Shown here in pieces: positions 7,047-14,085 of a stretch of 33,157 nt of DNA. Below the pieces are notes generated by a model. That model worked only from the letters and a program-made list of their open reading frames with translations. It was not told the DNA's origin and did no database searches. How positions within the stretch are numbered: position 1 is the stretch's first letter; the number at the start of each line of letters is the position of its first letter. The translations under genes were made by a program, and so were the position numbers. This DNA comes from Nocardia wallacei (GTDB lineage: Bacteria; Actinomycetota; Actinomycetes; Mycobacteriales; Mycobacteriaceae), in NCBI RefSeq assembly GCF_029869545.1, contig NZ_JARWQD010000211.1, positions 1-33,157 of the forward strand, read 5' to 3'.

Positions 7047-7373
7047 CTAGCCGTCCCCACCCTGCGGTGGCAGCGCGGCCACGATCGGATGGTCCTTGCT
7101 GATCTTCCCGACCCGCGTGGCACCGCCGGGCGAGCCCAAATCCTCGAAGAAATCCACGTTGGCCGTGTAGTAGTCGTGCCACTGCTCGGGCAGGTCGTCC
7201 TCGAAGAAGATCGCCTCGACGGGGCACACCGGCTCGCACGCGGCGCAGTCCACGCATTCGACCGGATGGATGTAGAGCATGCGCTCGCCCTCGTAGATGC
7301 AGTCGACGGGGCATTCCTCGATGCATGCCTTGTCCAGGACGTCGACGCAAGGCTGCGCGATGATGTAGGTCAT
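7047..7373 (-). CDS. fdxA: 7Fe ferredoxin (3Fe-4S/4Fe-4S), FdxA type
   Basis: The 108-residue ferredoxin carries the full ligand pattern of the Azotobacter FdI/mycobacterial FdxA class. C9, C17 and C50 would hold the [3Fe-4S] cluster; C21, C40, C43 and C46 the [4Fe-4S] cluster; C25 corresponds to the free cysteine. Recognisable blocks are D-K-A-C-I-E-E-C-P-V-D-C-I-Y and C-E-P-V-C-P-V-E-A-I-F. It is a low-potential cytoplasmic electron carrier, often serving P450s or stress metabolism. AAGGAG precedes the ATG at 7373. It lies 32 nt behind the VOC-helical gene on the same strand, so it is probably its operon partner. Confidence 0.95.
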   Translation of the reverse strand: MTYIIAQPCVDVLDKACIEECPVDCIYEGERMLYIHPVECVDCAACEPVCPVEAIFFEDDLPEQWHDYYTANVDFFEDLGSPGGATRVGKISKDHPIVAALPPQGGDG

Positions 7374-7405
7374 TTCCAACTCCTTCGGCGCCGCGTGCGA
7401 GCGGG

Positions 7406-8143
7406 TCAGGGCTGCGGTGCGGGCTGTGCGAGAACAGCCTCCACGTCGTCGAGGGCGGCCAGGGTCTCGGCGAGCGTATCGCGTTCGGCGTCGGTCAGGG
7501 GTACGGCACGCGCCCGGGCGAGGGTGTCGACGGCGCCGTCGCGGTCCTGCGCGCGCAGTGCGAGTTCGGCCCGATAGGCCAGCGCCCGGAGCACTTCGGC
7601 CGTCGTCGCGGTGTCGCCGTCGTGCTCCAGCGCGGTGTCCAGGATCTCGGCCGCCCACCCGGGTTTACCGTGCGAGTCGCCGATCACCACCGCCCTGTTC
7701 AGTGCCGTGGTGAGCTTGCGCCGCGTCGTCTGCCCCTGCTCCGGGCCCGGTTTCGCGGCCATGATCCTGATCCAGTTCCCGCCGGGGTCGACGACGGTGA
7801 ATCCCGAGCGGTTCTCCGCGTTGCGGCGCTTGCGCGGCCGGGTCATCCGCGGAATGCCGGAGACGAGGAGCCGGCCGTGCACCCGGCGCATACCGGCGGC
7901 GAACGCCTCGAACAACTCCGCGGTGTCGGGCACGAGGATGGCGCAGGTTCCGTAGGAATTCTCCGGATCGAACTCCCCCGGCATGCCGAAGAAGTCGAGC
8001 CGCAGGTCCTCGCGTTCGAGTGACACGTACGGGTTCGGGCGGACCTGGCGATAGGTCCGGGTGAAGCCCAGCATGGTGTAGAACTCGACGATCTCGTCGA
8101 TGTCGCGACAGGGCAGCAGCGGTATGGCGACCTCGTTGGCCAT
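7406..8143 (-). CDS. VOC-domain protein with C-terminal helical repeat (TPR-like) extension
   Basis: In this 245-residue protein, residues 1-130 form a bleomycin-binding-like VOC domain: A-I-P-L-L-P-C-R-D-I-D-E-I-V-E-F-Y early and V-V-D-P-G-G-N-W-I-R-I-M late. Residues from about 140 are alanine-rich helices with TPR-like spacing (A-E-I-L-D-T-A-L, L-R-A-L-A-Y-R-A-E-L-A-L, A-V-D-T-L-A-R-A). The start at 8143 has GGAG 7 nt upstream; an in-frame ATG at 8161 lies inside the inverted repeat. The promoter is bracketed by identical 18-bp elements. It may bind a drug or ligand through the VOC fold; the helical tail suggests a protein partner. fdxA follows after 32 nt. Confidence 0.85.
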   Translation of the reverse strand: MANEVAIPLLPCRDIDEIVEFYTMLGFTRTYRQVRPNPYVSLEREDLRLDFFGMPGEFDPENSYGTCAILVPDTAELFEAFAAGMRRVHGRLLVSGIPRMTRPRKRRNAENRSGFTVVDPGGNWIRIMAAKPGPEQGQTTRRKLTTALNRAVVIGDSHGKPGWAAEILDTALEHDGDTATTAEVLRALAYRAELALRAQDRDGAVDTLARARAVPLTDAERDTLAETLAALDDVEAVLAQPAPQP

Positions 8144-8160
8144 GAGAATCTCCGAACACA

Positions 8161-8178
8161 TCTAGCCAAATTTGCCTA
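8161..8178. promoter_or_regulatory. Inverted-repeat operator, gene-proximal copy
   Basis: TCTAGCCAAATTTGCCTA is the exact reverse complement of the element at 8214-8231. Each copy is itself nearly palindromic around AAATTT (TAG-S-CAAATTTG-S-CTA). It lies in the predicted 5' untranslated region of the VOC-helical gene. Confidence 0.7.
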
Positions 8179-8190
8179 GTTACAGCGAGA

Positions 8191-8220
8191 AGGGTAGCGC
8201 CCGAACCCGCCATTAGGCAA
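8191..8220 (-). promoter_or_regulatory. Predicted promoter of the VOC/fdxA operon
   Basis: On the minus strand, TTGCCT (8220-8215) and TACCCT (8196-8191) are 18 bp apart. The -35 hexamer falls inside the distal 18-bp repeat and the proximal repeat follows the expected start point. Binding at both sites would enclose the promoter. Prediction only. Confidence 0.4.
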
Positions 8221-8231
8221 ATTTGGCTAGA
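8214..8231. promoter_or_regulatory. Inverted-repeat operator, distal copy
   Basis: TAGGCAAATTTGGCTAGA is a perfect inverted copy of 8161-8178, with centres 53 bp apart (about five helical turns). It begins 14 bp from the end of the protease gene. No regulator gene is adjacent, so the binding protein is unknown. Confidence 0.7.
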
Positions 8232-8244
8232 TGGCACCGGTGTC

Positions 8245-9708
8245 CTACGGACCGACCAGCTTCCGGATATCCGGGAGGTTGCCGATGCGCTGGGAGGCGG
8301 GTCTGCCCGGCGCGTCGGTCTGAGGTGAGCCGGTCTCGCGCAGGCGGGTTCGCACCTGGGCGGGGGTCAGGCGGGTACCGGCCGCGGTGGAGATGCCCTG
8401 ATAGCTCGCGATCGCGCCGACCACGATCGGCGACGCGCTGGACGTACCGCTGAATTGATCGGTGTACCAGTGGTCTTCGCTCTCGCCGCCCTGCAGGTCG
8501 CCGTAGCCGGTGGTGGTCACCTCGCGGCCCCAGCCCTGCGTGTCGACGCGCGACCCGTGGTTCGAGAACGCCAGCCGTGAGCGGGCCGGGCCGTGGTCGC
8601 GGCCGTGCGTGCCCGGCGGCGGCGCGCCCGCGCCGACCACCACCGCGCCCGAGTCGGCGGGCCCGCCGCGGAACGGATTGCCCCAGGTGCCCGGGAAGTC
8701 CGGCGGCCGCCTGTCATACAGCGCATCATCCAGATTCTCGCCGCCGTTACCGCCCGCCTCGACCACGATCACCCCGCGCCCCACCGCGTAGCGGATGGCC
8801 GCCCAGTCGTCGGGCCACCACTCGATCGCGATATAGCCCCGCTGGTCCGGGCGATTGGCGTAGTCGAATCGCGGTCCCGGACGGTGCAATTCGAGCAGGA
8901 TGATATCGCCCGCGCTCGAGGCGTCCGCGGCGGCGCGGATCGCCGCGGCCGACCCCGGACCGAAGACGGACACCGCCCGGATGCCCGCCTCCGGCGCGAT
9001 ACCGGTGATGCCGTAGGTGTTCACGTCGCCGCTGACGACCCCGGCCACCGCGGTGCCGTGGTCGCGCCACCCCTGATCCGTCGACGGTTCACCGCCGATC
9101 ACACCGCCCTGGTTGTCGCGCAGATCCTCGTGGGTGAACTGCCAGGCGCCCTCGATGTCCACCACCCGCACCCCGGCGCCGCGCCCGCCCGGCCGGGTCC
9201 ACGCCCACCGCGCATCGGTCCCGGTGGGGGCCGCGTCGAGATAGCCCTGCCGCGTGGTGAATTCGGGCGTGACCGCAGGGACCGCGGCGGTCGACCGCAT
9301 CGCGACGACCTGCGCATCGATCGGCGGCTCGGCGGGCGGCTTCACATAGGCCGCCGCCACCGCCTCGTCACCGCGCAGCCGCGTGGCCAGCGCGCCCAGA
9401 TCCGTGGCGGAGTCCTCGGTCGCCCCGCGCACGAAGAAGTAATTGAGGTACTGCGCGCCCGCCCCTTCGTCGGGGGCCCCGGCCACCGCCTGCTGAACGC
9501 GGTTGGCGGTACCGAAGATCCGCATCAGCTCCGCCCCGTCGGGGAGCAGCGCCGCGATCCGGTCCTCGGCACTGCGGTTGGCGACCAGGGCGATATCGTC
9601 GATGATCGCGTCGGTGCCGCGGGTGATCACGATCAGCTCGTGCGGTGAGCGAATGTCCCCCACCGCCGCCGGTCGATCGGAACTGTTACGCCGGTGTGCG
9701 GATGTCAT
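8245..9708 (-). CDS. S8 family (subtilisin-like) serine peptidase without signal peptide
   Basis: The 487-residue protein has the intact triad of an S8 peptidase: D184 in R-V-V-D-I-E-G, H217 in D-H-G-T-A-V-A-G and S423 in G-T-S-S-A-S-P, with N321 in the oxyanion region (E-A-G-G-N-G-G). Residues 1-160 form an N-terminal domain that could act as a prodomain or interaction module. The N-terminus (M-T-S-A-H-R-R-N-S-S) has no hydrophobic signal and no C-terminal membrane anchor is visible, so it differs from mycosins and may be cytosolic or leave by another route. The start at 9708 has only a weak ribosome site. The partner or substrate is unknown. Confidence 0.9.
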   Translation of the reverse strand: MTSAHRRNSSDRPAAVGDIRSPHELIVITRGTDAIIDDIALVANRSAEDRIAALLPDGAELMRIFGTANRVQQAVAGAPDEGAGAQYLNYFFVRGATEDSATDLGALATRLRGDEAVAAAYVKPPAEPPIDAQVVAMRSTAAVPAVTPEFTTRQGYLDAAPTGTDARWAWTRPGGRGAGVRVVDIEGAWQFTHEDLRDNQGGVIGGEPSTDQGWRDHGTAVAGVVSGDVNTYGITGIAPEAGIRAVSVFGPGSAAAIRAAADASSAGDIILLELHRPGPRFDYANRPDQRGYIAIEWWPDDWAAIRYAVGRGVIVVEAGGNGGENLDDALYDRRPPDFPGTWGNPFRGGPADSGAVVVGAGAPPPGTHGRDHGPARSRLAFSNHGSRVDTQGWGREVTTTGYGDLQGGESEDHWYTDQFSGTSSASPIVVGAIASYQGISTAAGTRLTPAQVRTRLRETGSPQTDAPGRPASQRIGNLPDIRKLVGP

Positions 9709-9759
9709 GGTGACCAGTGAACCCGGTCGCCGCGCACCGCGCAGCCCGAACGCGGATGA

Positions 9760-10824
9760 TCATGCGGGATCGAGATCGGTTGCCCGCTGCCTTCTTTGGG
9801 CGAGCAGCTCGTCGAGCTGACGTTCCGCGCGTTCGGCGCGGGCGAGCGTCTGCGCGCGGGCGTCGTCGACCGCCGCCACTCGTTCGGCCCATTCCTGACG
9901 CGCCTTCTCCGCCGCCGCCCGGCGGGTGTCGGTGAGTTCGGTGCGGGCCGTGGCGAGTTCGGCTCGCACCCGGTTCAACTCGTCGCGGATCTCGGTGAGC
10001 GCCTGGGTGCGGTCGGCGACCGCGGATTCGGCGCGTTCGATGGCACGTTCGGCATCGGCCGCGCGCTGCACGGCCAGATCGCGTTCGGCGGCGGCCGCGG
10101 TGACCTGCTGGGCGGCCTCGCGTTTGGCGCGTTCGGTGTCGGCGCTCGCCTTCCGGCGGATCAGGCCGATCTCCTCCGCGGCCTGGTCGCGGGCGCGCTC
10201 GACGTCCTCGGCGGCCTCGCGCCGGGCCGTGCGGATCTCGGACTCGGCCTCGGTGCGGGCGGCGAAGACGTCGTCGGCGGCCTGCCTGGTGACCCGCTCG
10301 ACCTCGTCGAGCGCCTCGTCCCGGGCGGCCAGCGCCTCGGCGATGCGGGATTCGGCCTGTTCCGCCGCGGCCGCCGCGTCCTCGGCGGCGGATTCGGCCG
10401 CGGCCCTGGCCTCCTCGGCCTCGCGCCGGGCCTGCTCGGCGGCGACGGTCGCCATCTCGGCCTCCGCGATGCGCCGCGCCGCATCCGCCTGCACCGCCTG
10501 GACCTGCGCCTCGGCCACCGACGGGTCGGCGAGGGTGGACAGTTCGGCGACGGCGGCGGTGAGGGTTCCGCCCAGCTGTTCGGCCACCGTCCGGAACTGA
10601 ACCAGCAGCTCATCGGCGCGCAGACGAGCCGAGGTCACCGGACCCTGTTGCGTCACAGTGACGTTGGCGGCGGGGGTGTCGGCCTCCTGCTGTTGCCGCT
10701 GTCGCTCGCGCCAGGCCCGCCATCGGGTGTGGTCGGGGTGGTCGCAGTATTCCGACGGGCGGCCGGGACCACCGTTGCGGGCGCTGGGCCGTGAGCATCC
10801 GGGATAGCTGCAGACGTTCGACAC
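9760..10824 (-). CDS. Coiled-coil protein with N-terminal zinc-type motif
   Basis: The 354-residue protein begins with a compact cysteine/histidine cluster, C5-x4-C10-x16-C27-x-H29-x2-H32, that looks like a small zinc site. A basic stretch R-W-R-A-W-R-E-R-Q-R follows. From about residue 95 to 345 it is an almost uninterrupted Ala/Glu/Arg coiled coil. The layout (small DNA- or protein-binding head plus long coiled tail) recalls KfrA-like and chromosome-organising proteins, but homology is not shown. The GTG at 10824 is 6 nt from a TACGAT hexamer, so the mRNA is probably leaderless. The upstream region holds ACGAAACGAAA repeats and a long hairpin. Confidence 0.75.
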   Translation of the reverse strand: MSNVCSYPGCSRPSARNGGPGRPSEYCDHPDHTRWRAWRERQRQQQEADTPAANVTVTQQGPVTSARLRADELLVQFRTVAEQLGGTLTAAVAELSTLADPSVAEAQVQAVQADAARRIAEAEMATVAAEQARREAEEARAAAESAAEDAAAAAEQAESRIAEALAARDEALDEVERVTRQAADDVFAARTEAESEIRTARREAAEDVERARDQAAEEIGLIRRKASADTERAKREAAQQVTAAAAERDLAVQRAADAERAIERAESAVADRTQALTEIRDELNRVRAELATARTELTDTRRAAAEKARQEWAERVAAVDDARAQTLARAERAERQLDELLAQRRQRATDLDPA

Positions 10825-10830
10825 CCGAGA

Positions 10831-10858
10831 ATCGTAGCGTTTGTTTCGTCAAATCCAA
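10831..10858 (-). promoter_or_regulatory. Predicted leaderless promoter of the coiled-coil gene
   Basis: On the minus strand, TTGGAT (10858-10853) and TACGAT (10836-10831) are 16 bp apart. The GTG start codon begins 7 nt after the -10 hexamer, where transcription should start. Confidence 0.5.
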
Positions 10859-10867
10859 CGGAACAAC

Positions 10868-11013
10868 ACGAAACGAAATCGCCAGTGCGGCAACACAGCT
10901 CGGTCCGCTCTGACCCCCGATAAGTGAACCTTATCGGGGGTCAGACACGGCACGACCCTCGATTCACCTCAGCTCTTTTTCGTTTACGTTTGGTCACTCC
11001 CAACGAAACGAAA
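10868..11013. repeat. ACGAAACGAAA repeats upstream of the coiled-coil gene
   Basis: Two identical 11-mers ACGAAACGAAA lie at 10868-10878 and 11003-11013. Looser copies lie nearby, on the opposite strand at 10978-10993 (TTTCGTTTACGTTTGG) and as GACGAAAC on the minus strand at 10843-10850. They may be binding sites of a local DNA-binding protein. Confidence 0.45.
10909..10945 (-). terminator. 16-bp perfect hairpin, possible terminator of the DUF1330 gene
   Basis: Perfect 16-bp arms with the 5-nt loop TGAAC; the stem core is CCCCCGATAAG/CTTATCGGGGG. There is no U tract on either strand, which is common for actinobacterial hairpins. It lies downstream of the leftward DUF1330 gene and upstream of the coiled-coil gene promoter. 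Termination is the simplest role, but a protein-binding palindrome is also possible. Confidence 0.4.
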
Positions 11014-11080
11014 CAGCGACGGAACTCGTGAAAAACTGGGCTCGCCTGTACGCACGTACCAGTTGCCGGTTCTCAACCGA

Positions 11081-11377
11081 TCAGGCGATGCCCTCGACGA
11101 TGCGGAAATCGCGCTGGAAGCCGTCCGGAAGCGCCAGCAGCGCCTTCTGATACGCCTCACTCTCATATGCCGCGACGGCCTGTTCGAAGCTGTCGAACTC
11201 GATCAGAATGACGCGTTCCGCGATTCCGGCCTCATGGGCGACCACTCGGCTACCGATAGGGGACAGCAGGCGCCCTCCCCCGGCCCGGACGGCCGGACCG
11301 GCCAGCTCGTTGTAGGCGCTCAGCCCCTCGGGATCGGAAATGGCGGGATAGACACTCACCCAGTAGCCCTTAGCCAT
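11081..11377 (-). CDS. DUF1330 domain-containing protein
   Basis: The 98-residue protein is of typical DUF1330 length. Recognisable features are G-Y-W-V-S-V-Y near the N-terminus, Y-x-E-L-A-G-P-A-V-R-A-G-G-G-R-L-L, E-R-V-I-L-I-E-F-D-S-F-E-Q-A-V-A-A-Y and Y-Q-K-A-L. The family adopts a dimeric ferredoxin-like (ABM-type) fold; the biochemical role is not known. An ideal AGGAGG lies just before the ATG at 11377. It is divergent from a LysR gene 110 bp away, the classical layout for control by that LysR. Confidence 0.92.
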   Translation of the reverse strand: MAKGYWVSVYPAISDPEGLSAYNELAGPAVRAGGGRLLSPIGSRVVAHEAGIAERVILIEFDSFEQAVAAYESEAYQKALLALPDGFQRDFRIVEGIA

Positions 11378-11487
11378 GGAAACCTCCTGTATTCATATGC
11401 GCAGGTTAGGGCTCGACGTGCGGTCGGGGGAAAGACCGATACGGGATAGACTCGGAACGGATCGTTATCAATCGGCAGGGAGGGCAC

Positions 11488-12390
11488 GTGGCGCCGGATG
11501 CGGTCAGCCTGCGGTACTTCCTGGTGCTGGCGCAGGAGTTGAACTTCACCCGCGCGGCCGCACGGATCGGTATCGCACAGCCCGCACTCAGCGCCCGGAT
11601 GCGCCGACTGGAGACGGAACTCGGCACGGCCCTGCTGGTCCGCAACACGCGGAGCGTCGTATTGACCACGGCCGGTGCGGCTTTGGCGGAATCCGCGCCG
11701 CCCGCGCTGGCGGCGCTGGACCGGGCGTGGGACACCGTCCGGCGCGCGGCGGCCGGTGAGCTGGGCACCCTGCGCATCGGATACAGCCTCAGCGCCGGGG
11801 CCGAGACGGCACCGGCCCTGGTGGACGGGCTCATTCGCGGCAACAGCGGACTCGAGGTCGGCGCGGTCCCCATGGCGACACCGGAGATCTCCCCCGCGGT
11901 CGCCGACGGCCGCCTCGATGCGGGGATCACCCGCGGTGAACAGCCGGGCCGTGGCGTGCGCCGGTTCCCGCTGCGGCGCGAGCGCGTCGGGGTCCAGCTG
12001 GCGCAGCACCATCCGCTGGCCGGACACCCGGAGATCGAGATCGCCGACGCGGCCGCGTATCCGCTGCGACTGCCCGACCGTGCCGCCAACCCCGTGATCC
12101 ACGATCAGCTGTCCGCACTGTTCCGCGACACCCGGCCACACCCCCGATTCCACACGCCCGCAGTCTCTTTCGACATGTCTCAGCGGGACCTACTCGACGG
12201 GCTCACCCTCGCCCCGGCCGGACAGAGCGCCATCACGGCACAACCGGCCGGTCTCACCTGGCGACCGCTGCGGGGCGCGCCCACCCTGACGTTCCACCTG
12301 GTCCTCCCCCGCGAGCAGTCACCACTACACCGCCGCATCCGCGCCGTCGCCAAAGCCCTGGCCCACGAGCTGCACTGGCTGCCGCACTGA
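11488..12390 (+). CDS. LysR-family transcriptional regulator
   Basis: The 300-residue protein has the N-terminal LysR helix-turn-helix at about residues 6-65 (L-R-Y-F-L-V-L-A-Q-E-L-N-F-T-R-A-A, then I-A-Q-P-A-L-S-A-R-M-R-R-L-E). A substrate-binding-like effector domain covers about 92-295. GTG 11488 is chosen because AGGGAGGG lies 5-12 nt upstream and the HTH starts at once. It probably regulates the divergent DUF1330 gene and itself. I could not define a convincing T-N11-A operator in the 110-bp spacer. The effector is unknown. Confidence 0.92.
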   Translation: MAPDAVSLRYFLVLAQELNFTRAAARIGIAQPALSARMRRLETELGTALLVRNTRSVVLTTAGAALAESAPPALAALDRAWDTVRRAAAGELGTLRIGYSLSAGAETAPALVDGLIRGNSGLEVGAVPMATPEISPAVADGRLDAGITRGEQPGRGVRRFPLRRERVGVQLAQHHPLAGHPEIEIADAAAYPLRLPDRAANPVIHDQLSALFRDTRPHPRFHTPAVSFDMSQRDLLDGLTLAPAGQSAITAQPAGLTWRPLRGAPTLTFHLVLPREQSPLHRRIRAVAKALAHELHWLPH

Positions 12391-12491
12391 CGCGCACGAC
12401 CTTGTCAGCAGTGGGCACAATCGCTCCGCCACACCGGCTTACAGTGGAATCTCGCTGGGCTGCCGTCGGCATCACCGAAGAGGAATCCGGA

Positions 12492-13079
12492 ATGAACGAA
12501 GGACCGCAGAACTGGCTCTATACGACACCCGGCGAACAGCAGGTGGCCGTTCCGAAGAGTCCCGTGGTCTCCTTCCCGTTCGGCCGAGTGGCGCGGCCCG
12601 GATCCTCGCCCGCCACCCCTGTCTCGGTGGACGACCCGAGGGCCATCCACGGCCGCATCTCCTCGTCCGCGCAGACCGACGCCGCCGACGAGGAAGAGAC
12701 CGAGGAGGCCACCGCGAGCACGCCCTGGTCGTCGCTGCGGCAGTGGCGCGCACGGAATTCGACCCCCGAACCGAGCGGCGCCGGAACCGAGAGGAAGCGC
12801 ACCGTGGCACCCATGCCGCAGGCACAGGCGGTCGCGCAGGTGCGCAAGCACATCCTCGGCCGCGATTCCGGCCGAGCCGCGGCGGGGAATCTGGTGACCG
12901 AACGTTTCAGTGTCGGCTGGAAGCTGACCACGCCCGAGGACGGCGGCGGGCGCGACAAGAGGACTTACTACGTCGCCGACGACGGAGAACTCGAGGAGAC
13001 ATCCTTCGCGACCGATGCCTCGTCCTATCTCCGCAGTGTCGAACAGCGATTCTGGCAACGCCAGGCCATGTTCGGCTAG
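12492..13079 (+). CDS. Hypothetical protein, low-complexity N-terminus
   Basis: I do not recognise this 195-residue protein. The first ~110 residues are Pro/Ser/Glu-rich and probably disordered, including an acidic stretch D-E-E-E-T-E-E. The last ~80 residues look folded and more conserved: A-Q-V-R-K-H-I-L-G-R, R-T-Y-Y-V-A-D-D-G-E-L-E-E and Y-L-R-S-V-E-Q-R-F-W-Q-R. It has no cysteine, signal peptide or membrane segment. ATG 12492 has AGAGGA at 12479-12484; the frame is open further upstream but without a ribosome site. The next gene has its own promoter, so an operon is not required. Confidence 0.75.
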   Translation: MNEGPQNWLYTTPGEQQVAVPKSPVVSFPFGRVARPGSSPATPVSVDDPRAIHGRISSSAQTDAADEEETEEATASTPWSSLRQWRARNSTPEPSGAGTERKRTVAPMPQAQAVAQVRKHILGRDSGRAAAGNLVTERFSVGWKLTTPEDGGGRDKRTYYVADDGELEETSFATDASSYLRSVEQRFWQRQAMFG

Positions 13080-13145
13080 CGCGGGACCGATGCCACATGC
13101 CCACTCCGTCCTCGTGCGCAAACGCGCCAAACGGGCGGGGCGGCG

Positions 13146-13173
13146 TTGACATTCGGCCGAAAGGCCATACTGT
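13146..13173 (+). promoter_or_regulatory. Predicted promoter of the membrane-anchored protein gene
   Basis: Consensus TTGACA (13146-13151) and TACTGT (13168-13173) are 16 bp apart, about 40 bp before the ATG at 13213. Confidence 0.55.
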
Positions 13174-13212
13174 CCGGTACGTCAGATAGGGCAAGGACAG
13201 AAGGCGGGGGCC

Positions 13213-13848
13213 ATGTATCGGAGCGAGTCGCGGACCGAAACCCGAGGTGAGGACGGAACCCGGGAGCCCTTCCGCGACGAATTCGACAACCTGCTGCGGC
13301 CCGAGGCTCGCGGGAACCGCAGGTGGTGGCTGCTCCCGCTCGGCGTCTTCGCCGCGATCCTGGTGACCGTCACCGTCCTGGTTCGCCTCGGCCAGCAGCG
13401 CGAATCCGCGCCGCCGCCGAGCGCGCAGCCGCCCGCTCCCCCGGTGACCTCGCAGTGCCCGGCCGAGTACGGCCCGGACCGCGTCCAGGGCAACGGCCCC
13501 GGCGGCACCGAATCCGAGGCCGCGGCGATCCTCGCGTTCCAGCACGCCTTCTATGTCGAGCGCTCGGCCGAACGGGCCCGCGCCGTGGTCACCGCGGACA
13601 GCGCGGTCTCCCCGGCGCCCGTCCTGCAGCAGGGCATCGACTCGGTCCCGCCCGGCGCCACCCATTGCGTGACGATCACCCCGACCGCTGTGGCGGGCGA
13701 AAGCCTCGTGGCCGTCACGGAATTCCGGCCCGGCCGCGAACCCCAGACCTACAACTCACAGCTGGTCACCACGCGCCGCATCGATGACCGCTACCTCATC
13801 ACCGCCATCTCACCGCGGCCGCGCACCGATCCCCACGCCCCACGCTGA
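13213..13848 (+). CDS. Membrane-anchored protein, DUF8176-like extracellular domain
   Basis: The 211-residue protein has a charged cytoplasmic N-terminus of about 36 residues and one membrane helix (about 38-58, W-W-L-L-P-L-G-V-F-A-A-I-L-V-T-V). A proline-rich linker leads to an outside domain with C82 and C150, which could pair. The segment G-N-G-P-G-G-T-E-S followed by A-I-L-A-F-Q-H-A-F-Y and T-H-C-V-T-I-T resembles the actinobacterial domain I know as DUF8176 (from memory). The function is unknown. GGCGGGG precedes the ATG, and a near-consensus promoter lies upstream. Confidence 0.78.
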   Translation: MYRSESRTETRGEDGTREPFRDEFDNLLRPEARGNRRWWLLPLGVFAAILVTVTVLVRLGQQRESAPPPSAQPPAPPVTSQCPAEYGPDRVQGNGPGGTESEAAAILAFQHAFYVERSAERARAVVTADSAVSPAPVLQQGIDSVPPGATHCVTITPTAVAGESLVAVTEFRPGREPQTYNSQLVTTRRIDDRYLITAISPRPRTDPHAPR

Positions 13849-13888
13849 GACTCCCCCGCCGAGCGTCGGCCCGCCACCACCTCGTACC

Positions 13889-13910
13889 TAGCTTGCTAGC
13901 ATGCTAGCAT
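13889..13910. promoter_or_regulatory. Tandem 8-bp operator of the ribbon-helix-helix regulator
   Basis: TAGCTTGC-TAGCATGC-TAGCAT: 8-bp units repeat head to tail, and TGCTAGCATGCTAGCA (13894-13909) is also a perfect palindrome. Ribbon-helix-helix proteins typically bind such short tandem boxes. The last TAGCAT lies 6 nt before the GTG start and could be the -10 hexamer, so binding would block transcription. Confidence 0.7.
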
Positions 13911-13916
13911 CGGGGA

Positions 13917-14084
13917 GTGGGCGACGAGGATGTGAAGCAGTTCAACGTCTACCTGCCGATCGGGCTGATCAAGCAGGTCAAGATCCGGGCGATCGAATCG
14001 GGGACGTCGTTGTCGGCGCTGGTCGCCGACGCGCTGCGCGCCTACCTCGACGACACCCACGCGCGTCCGGACCGAAAGGATTGA
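13917..14084 (+). CDS. Small ribbon-helix-helix (CopG/Arc-type) DNA-binding protein
   Basis: The 55-residue protein has the ribbon-helix-helix pattern: strand K-Q-F-N-V-Y-L-P, helix [15 protein letters not shown] and helix [14 protein letters not shown]. Such proteins act as dimers or tetramers on short tandem boxes, as autoregulators or antitoxins. Its GTG start sits right behind the repeated TAGCATGC sequence. The stop is 1 nt from the start of the VOC gene, so both are read from one message. No toxin-like protein follows, so a plain regulator is more likely than an antitoxin. Confidence 0.82.
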   Translation: MGDEDVKQFNVYLPIGLIKQVKIRAIESGTSLSALVADALRAYLDDTHARPDRKD

Positions 14085-14085
14085 T

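Noticed and set aside
9796..10794. Glycine-rich plus-strand frame opposite the coiled-coil gene
   Set aside because: It is the mirror image of the Ala/Glu/Arg coiled-coil codons, with no recognisable fold. The minus frame has a promoter and a zinc-type motif.
10909..10945. A XerCD dif-like site
   Set aside because: The palindrome has ATAA and TTAT facing each other, but the centre is 7 bp rather than 6 and the outer arms are perfectly symmetrical, which dif arms are not.
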